64,000 nt of DNA from Antedon mediterranea (lineage: Eukaryota; Echinodermata; Crinoidea; Comatulida; Antedonidae). The notes below the pieces were generated by a model that searched no databases, was not told the origin of the DNA, and worked only from the letters and a program-made list of their open reading frames with translations. Both the position numbers and the translations under genes were made by a program. Below are positions 58,792-64,000 of the stretch, piece after piece. The stretch is taken from the NCBI RefSeq assembly GCF_964355755.1, contig NC_092672.1:17978501-18042500 (forward strand), written 5' to 3'. Positions within the stretch are counted from its first letter, which is position 1. Every line of letters begins with the position of its first letter.

Positions 58792-60480
58792 TCTATATAT
58801 AAATTTACGTAAGGGCAAAATTCGGTAAATCGCGCGTTATTTCTAGAATGTTTACTCGATGGTATATAAAGTTGGTTCGTACTTTTGGTACTGATTTTAA
58901 CCGCCTGATGTAACGCTGTTTACTAATTAAATTGAGTTCGATAATTAGTTATTGACGATTAAAACGAATTTAGGTTCAACGATTTGCCCCAAATAGGGGT
59001 GTTTTTCGATTGTGGTATACACTGTCTAATGGACGTCCGTCTTGAAAAATACCTGCAGACGATAATACGAGGATGCTTCGCATTTTCCTATCTCCTCCTA
59101 CGATAATTGTTTTTAATGGCTGAAAACCGGTTGAACAGCTCGAGTACAGCATCATAATGTTGAAGACAGGCCGATTTTCTTTAAAAAATACTATTTTGAT
59201 AGATTTAATATACGTTTATACAAATGTATTGATTTGCGATGAATGGAACATTCGAATCTCTGTTCCACAAGTGTCTATTCCCTCAGGCGTCGTAAAGGCA
59301 AGTACTGTATACTCATAACAGAAATTCGATCCATTTTTTTTTTTCAATCTGTGCTGCAGAGGTTGGATATAAATTTTTTTTAAATGGATAAAGAGCTAGC
59401 GTTTTCACTCGCCGTATATTATGTATAAATCTTTATTATTGCAGTTAAACCACCCACATCATCACCCTTCCCTCACTGGCATGAGTAGCGTTGTAAAACC
59501 AGTAGAGGATAGGCCTACGGTACATCACATGCCCTAAACGTAGAACAACTTTGGTGGGTAGGGTAGGAACCAACTTAAGTATGAATTGGCTCTAAGAAAC
59601 AATTGAAAACCATTAGGCCTACTAATTAAGTTGAGTTAGATAATTTAATATTTATTGACGATTAAATCGAATTTATGATTTTCCCCGAATAGAGGTGGTT
59701 TTCATAAATTGTTTTACATTATACTGTATAAACATATACACGTCGTAGTGATGTATCGTTACATGTAGGGCCTACTGTACTATTTCAATCGACTAGGACG
59801 GTGATTATTTGTAAAACATGAAAACAATAATAATAATAATAACTGGTACTTGATATAGCGCATTATGCTGAAAGCCTCAATGGGGCCTCAATGCGCTTTA
59901 CAAACACAGAACAATTTAGAAATTTACAAATTAAAAAGACACTGGTGGAAGTAGCCTGACGGATTTCAATAGACAACGCATTCCATAGAGAAACGGATGC
60001 CGAAGAAAATGAACGATTTCAATAAAACTTAGTGGAAGGATGAAATATATGGGCAAGAAGAGACTCAGATCTAGATCTCAGAGACCGCTTAGGAACATAA
60101 GGTTGAATAAGTTCAATTAATATTTCGTTACTAAATGGATAAAGAATAATATTTAAAAATTGTTCCTCTTTGCACCCATCCTCTTCCCCATCCCTCAACC
60201 CTAATGTTACATACAAAACACAAATTAAGTTTGTTTAAATTTGACTTAAACAATTGGTCTCATTTTGTGACAAGTTTCTCTTTCGGAAGTAATTTCCATG
60301 GTGCTAATTTTAGTTGAGTACATAAATCACAGTGTCTATTTATTCGTTCCTGTAGGCTGTAAACGACATGTATTATTGTCCTGCGGTACGTACATTTGAA
60401 ATCGCCAGTTTTTTAACGCTGAAATTATTATGTATTCGAGAACCATCTGTGGGCACGACCTAGATGGTACGCGAGCGAAG
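58792..60480 (+). mobile_element. Non-autonomous Helitron-like element, copy B (3' end lost)
   Basis: Starts ATCTATATATAAATTTACG as copy A does (30094) and matches it for ~480 bp. Later blocks at 59735-59810 and 60120-60480 also match in the same order, ending CGACCTAGATGGTACGCGAG-CGAAGC. At that point the partner arm of the hairpin and CTAG are replaced by unrelated AAAGCAGTCTTCTTC, so the 3' terminus is gone or was bypassed. An insert lies at 59828-60122. Confidence 0.8.
59828..60122. mobile_element. ~295 bp insert in Helitron-like copy B
   Basis: Copy A reads AAAACAATATTTCGTTACTG without interruption (near 31220); here AAAACAATA and ATATTTCGTTACT are about 295 bp apart. The insert starts with (ATA)n and contains GGTACTTGATATAGCGCATT and AATGCGCTTTACAAA. 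It resembles a short interspersed repeat with an A/T-rich tail, on the minus strand if so. Confidence 0.55.
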
Positions 60481-61129
60481 CAAAGCAGTCTTCTTCATAT
60501 TGTTTCTGATATTTTTGGTACTTTTTGATACTTTTTGTACTTCGTTACTGATTCTTTGTTGCCATTTTATTCAGCAGCACAAAGTAGTAGTGAGTGACTA
60601 CCATCAATTGCTTTACAAAATATCTTTAATACTACCAAAAGGAGGATTAAATGTCCTCGATTTCTGGTACGCCAAGGTACACGAAGGATAAAAAAAGAAA
60701 TTAAGTTACAGTAATATCATCGGAATTCATAATCTTGTAAAGAAAAATCATGTCGAAGGTCACAAATAATCATGGCAAGCTTTAGTTAAAAAGTGATTAA
60801 ATTTACTTTTGACAAGCTCAATTTGGTGAGCCTGACCTGGAGAGAATAGAGATAGAATTAAAAATAACAGGCCTAATAATGGTCCTATATAAAGAAAAAA
60901 GAGCCTTTCCATCTGCAATTTCTCCAGATCAGGTGCAACATTTTAGTTGGCTTTTGAAACAATTGAATTAACATGAAATCAAAAATTTAAAACAGAATCT
61001 AAAAAATGCCATGAACAGGACGGTATCAAGGACATGATTAGAAATATGGTAGGCCTAATGAAATTTAACAGTTTTATTTTTTAAAGTGATGGATAACATT
61101 ACCACTTTACACATGTAAATATTAAGCTC
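60481..61129. other. Non-coding stretch, no gene seen
   Basis: No similarity recognised. The right part may be the degraded continuation of the minus-strand LINE fragment that follows. Confidence 0.3.
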
Positions 61130-61453
61130 AAGTTTCCAGGTTCTAGCTTATTCAAAAAGTCTACTCAAGTCGTTGCATCTTGTGGAGATCACTCTGAACA
61201 ACTTAATATCATCAGCAAATGTGGGTGAAAAAAACAGAAAGATCGTTAATGTATAAATTGAATAACAACAGGATCGAGCCCTGGGGAACTCCGTAAAGCA
61301 CAGGTAGCCACAGAAGAGTCACCTTCTATAATGACATATTGTTTACGGTTGGTAAGATAATCATTAAACCAGAAAAAGTGTCCACAAAGTCTGCTGATGT
61401 GTATTTTTGACAAGAGTAACTTGTGATTGACAGAATCAAATTCTTTGAAAAAG
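61130..61453 (-). pseudogene. LINE reverse transcriptase fragment, opposite strand
   Basis: On the minus strand: FKEFDSVNHKLLLSKIHIS (61445-61390), WFNDYLTNRKQYVIIEGDSS, then after a frame change GVPQGSIL and LYINDL, and after another ADDIKLFRVISTRCNDLSRL. These are RT motifs A, B and C in order. It is a second LINE family from that at 58.1 kb. Its 5' side is cut off exactly where the TTAA half-element begins. Confidence 0.85.
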
Positions 61454-61751
61454 GTAGACTCCGTCGAAACAAATTGGGGAAAACCCGGTATTTTCGCTGA
61501 AAAGTTAGAAGTCTTCCATTTGTTTTGGCCTCACGATTGATCGAAAGTGGGTGAATTACAGAAGAAAAACAAAAATATCAATCCGCGCGCAATGCATTTT
61601 GGGATAATTATTAAAATCGATTTGTTTTACATTTTTAACCATTTATAGGCGAAAAAAGTTATCGCAATAGGACCATATAGTATTATTTTTACATTAAATA
61701 TAGTTTGTGATCTTAAATTAGATCTAAAAAATGTAGGGAAAGTGTCTTTAA
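61454..61751. mobile_element. Right half of the second-family TTAA element
   Basis: From AGACTCCGTCGAAACAAATT to GTAGGGAAAGTGTCTTTAA it matches 32071-32390 at about 90%, with one internal gap of ~35 bp near 61605-61615. It ends at a TTAA (61748-61751). The left half with its own terminus is missing. Confidence 0.85.
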
Positions 61752-61776
61752 CCAGCACACAATATAGTAATTGTGG

Positions 61777-61782
61777 TTTATT
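61777..61782 (-). terminator. Candidate ALKBH2 polyadenylation signal
   Basis: AATAAA on the minus strand, 118 bases past the ALKBH2 stop codon and just before the TTAA half-element. Confidence 0.45.
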
Positions 61783-61899
61783 GACTTTCACTATACAGTT
61801 AACTTAATAGCAACACAAACTTTAGTATTTCTGAACAGTGGTTTGTAAACAGACATCTGATGCTATATTCGGCAGTCTAAAACGCCTGTAATAACATTT

Positions 61900-62980
61900 T
61901 CATTTTTTAATATCCCTAAATGTCAGATTTATTCTTGGCTGCTTAATAGATTGACTCTTGGGAAGTGAATGGTACCAGTACTTGTTAGTTGGGTAATTCA
62001 TCATTAACAAGGTACCATGTTCAAGATCAACAGTTACTGGCTTGATGCTCCTTTTGTTATTCTTTCTTCGTGTATCACCATGGCGAAATCTAAACAATCG
62101 TGTTTGACCCAATGAAATAGATGCAATTGGACTCAATTCATTCATATCTTTCTCATCATCTTTGTGTTCACCGATGTAATCATTACCATCTGCATATCTA
62201 GTAACAAAGGAAACAAACAATACTTCAATATAGAGTTTAGTAGTGGGGCTCCTTAGACCAAAAATACTTCAAATTTGGTTAGAAGCATAACGCTTGGCAT
62301 GGCAACTTGTATCAAAAATGTATTTATAAAATTTTGGACATTAGAAATGTGATGTGATGATACATCATCAATTGGATATTTTCATAAAAATTGATCTTGC
62401 TCCATGCTATTAATTACTAGCTAATTATTAAGATTATTATAAAAATCCTTTGTAACATTAAAATGAGAAATACAATGGTATACCTGCCAACTCTCGCACA
62501 TATTGCTTAAGTTTCACGCATGAGGGCTGATTTTTTAGGTCTTGCGCATATATGGCTATTTTCTCAAACATCCATAAAAAATATTTGGAAAAAATATTAT
62601 TTTGAAAAAGTTAACTTAGGCCTACACATTATAAATTTAGCATCAGATAGGCTTATGTTTATTTGGGCTAACAGCTAACTATTTAGTTAAAAATTAGAGG
62701 ACGTTTTATATCGCAATTATATTTAGTTATCACAATATAGATGCCGCTATGTACATTTTCAATTTATTGTCTCGCTCATTGGCCACTGAAAAAGTTGGCA
62801 GGAATACAGTGGACGTAATAAAAGTATAGTGTTGTACCTGTTAACCAAAACAAAACTAAAGTAAACTCCTGTAACTGATTGCAGATGATCTCGAAGATCT
62901 TTTAGGAACAGTGGCCATGGCAAAGCCGGAACATTGTTGCCTGAAAATTTGTATGTTAAACCTGTGTCACCATAAGAAAC
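61900..62980 (-). CDS. ALKBH2: ALKBH2, AlkB-type DNA oxidative demethylase (last two exons)
   Basis: ALKBH2 is an Fe(II)/2-oxoglutarate dioxygenase that removes 1-methyladenine and 3-methylcytosine lesions from double-stranded DNA in the nucleus. Exon A (62980-62838) encodes VSYGDTGLTYKFSGNNVPAL through SVTGVYFSFVLVN; exon B (62197-61900) encodes YADGNDYIGEHKDDEKDMNE to the stop. They join within an Arg codon to give NRYADGND. The iron ligands H and D are in GEHKDDE, the second H in KYWYHSLP, and the 2OG-binding R-x-N-x-T-x-R is RINLTFR. SIASISLGQTRLFRFRHGDT and HGTLLMMNYPTNKYWYHSLP-type blocks favour ALKBH2 over ALKBH3. About 145 residues are present; the family has ~260. The N-terminal exons are not in the remaining 1 kb. 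Tail to tail with RNF20. Confidence 0.95.
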
Positions 62981-63110
62981 CTGTGTCAAGAGAATAGACA
63001 ATCTCTAAACCAAACAGTGTGAAAAATTGTTTATTCTGCTTATATAAATTTAAAACAATACTACTACAGCAGTTATTGTGATTGTATAAGATCATCTTTT
63101 TTTTCTTATT

Positions 63111-63135
63111 AGTTATCCGCACTTGGCGGATAACT
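63111..63135. repeat. Perfect 10 bp-arm hairpin
   Basis: AGTTATCCGC, loop ACTTG, GCGGATAACT. It lies in the ALKBH2 intron next to the repeat shared with 18.9-19.1 kb. Confidence 0.8.
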
Positions 63136-63159
63136 CTTTAAAATTTAAAAAGGCGCAAA

Positions 63160-63410
63160 ATTAATTTCTAATCAACTTTCTACATGAATCATGACATTTT
63201 GCGCATGTCCAAAATTCCCATGTGTGTGCGAATTTTTACGTGAGCAAGTAGCGTTAAAAACATAATTGTTTTGCCTGAATTATGTATTTCAATTTTTCTA
63301 GTAATTTTACTAAATTTTATTTAAAATCATGTCATACGAGCACATCGAATTAGACAATTCATGCAAGTTTTTTTTATGAAAATTTGTCAAAATAGTCTTA
63401 CGCCCGTATT
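63160..63410. repeat. Dispersed repeat, inverted copy of 18868-19150
   Basis: The blocks ATGACATTTTGCGCATGTCC, AATTCCCATGTGTGTGCGAA and CGAATTAGACAATTCATGC are reverse complements of the first-intron ARPC3 copy. Confidence 0.75.
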
Positions 63411-64000
63411 CTTAAACCGGACTTTAGTCGTAGTTCGAAGTTCGACTTGAAAAAGTCGTAGTTCGAGCTATTACTTCAAATTCGATTCAAAAACGAAGTA
63501 GTCGAAGTTTGCAGTTCGACTTAATGAAGTCGAGCTTTTAGTCGAGTTGCACACGTCTGGGTAACAAAGGCTATACATTGGCCAATGACAAGAGAGTATT
63601 TGAGGAGCAGACGAAATTTTGCGCATTGATATCACTTTCCATTTTTTTACAACACTTTTTACGCATCAGGACTATATACATGAAAAATAATTTTAATCGT
63701 TAATTATTAGAACAATATCAGTATTAATTTAACAGTGAAGTATATTTGATTAACAACAAACAAAATCTTCAAAATATATTTAGGAACCATGGCGGTACGG
63801 TAACTTTTATTTTGTCTAGGCCCCCAACAAAGTATGATCGCGACGAACCACGCACTTCATAGCGTGACAAGAAAGCGCTAGGCCCCCTAAACATTTCATC
63901 GCGTGGTGAATTTCCGCATCTGCCATTGTCGCTATGGCGTCACGTAGTTCAAGTCGGACTTGCGCAAAGAAAATAATGTAATTTGTATACGGTTGTAAAT
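63405..64000. mobile_element. Repeat with GTAGTTCGAAGTTCGACTT blocks, truncated by the window edge
   Basis: CCCGTATTCTTAAACCGGAC is followed by alternating GTCGTAGTTCGAAG, TTCGACTTGAAAAAGTCG and GTCGAGCTTTTAGTCGAG blocks to about 63550. GTAGTTCAAGTCGGACTTGCGC near 63950 looks like the partner end. Non-autonomous DNA transposon with repeated sub-termini; the right end may lie past 64000. Confidence 0.5.

Overview
This is eukaryotic, intron-rich, AT-rich nuclear DNA from an animal. Spliced genes with GT-AG introns, many transposon families (BEL/Pao, Helitron, LINE, TTAA-flanked elements) and the very frequent motif AGGCCTA/CCTAGGCC suggest a marine invertebrate deuterostome, most likely an echinoderm. 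The species is inference; no sequence here fixes it. Three conserved host genes can be read. (1) ARPC3 (Arp2/3 complex subunit 3) on the minus strand: exons 1-3 at 21115-21120, 16290-16380 and 15713-15789, running off the left edge inside an intron of more than 15.7 kb. (2) An RNF20/RNF40 (BRE1) histone H2B E3 ubiquitin ligase on the plus strand, 36029-57326, complete in 19 coding exons that join in frame to a predicted 935 residues. (3) ALKBH2 (AlkB-type DNA dioxygenase) on the minus strand, 61900-62980, last two exons only. ARPC3 and RNF20 are head to head with about 15 kb between start codons; RNF20 and ALKBH2 are tail to tail. Layout: 0.6-4.9 kb is a decayed BEL/Pao retrotransposon with a LINE 3' end nested in it, followed by a ~180 bp tandem array. 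6.4-11.9 kb is a decayed autonomous Helitron (Rep plus helicase) carrying younger insertions. 12.4-15.3 kb holds several short inverted-repeat elements and a tRNA-derived segment. 15.7-21.1 kb is ARPC3, whose first intron is full of repeats. 21.3-27.1 kb is a run of minisatellites, palindromic arrays and a ~200 bp array with a small element inserted in it. 27.6-35.4 kb is a set of elements flanked by TTAA, including two inverted copies of one 1.6 kb element, around a 1.48 kb Helitron-like element. 36-57 kb is RNF20, five of whose introns each hold a different inverted-repeat element; one of these elements encodes a transposon protein with a Cys-rich tail. 58-61.8 kb holds LINE fragments in both orientations, a second copy of the 1.48 kb Helitron-like element and half of a TTAA element. 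The last 1 kb is ALKBH2 intron and a truncated repeat. I see no gene cluster or immune/CRISPR-type system. The less expected content is the mobile DNA: several non-autonomous families whose boundaries, target sites and nesting order can be read directly. The three host genes are housekeeping (actin nucleation, chromatin ubiquitination, DNA alkylation repair) and probably share no pathway.
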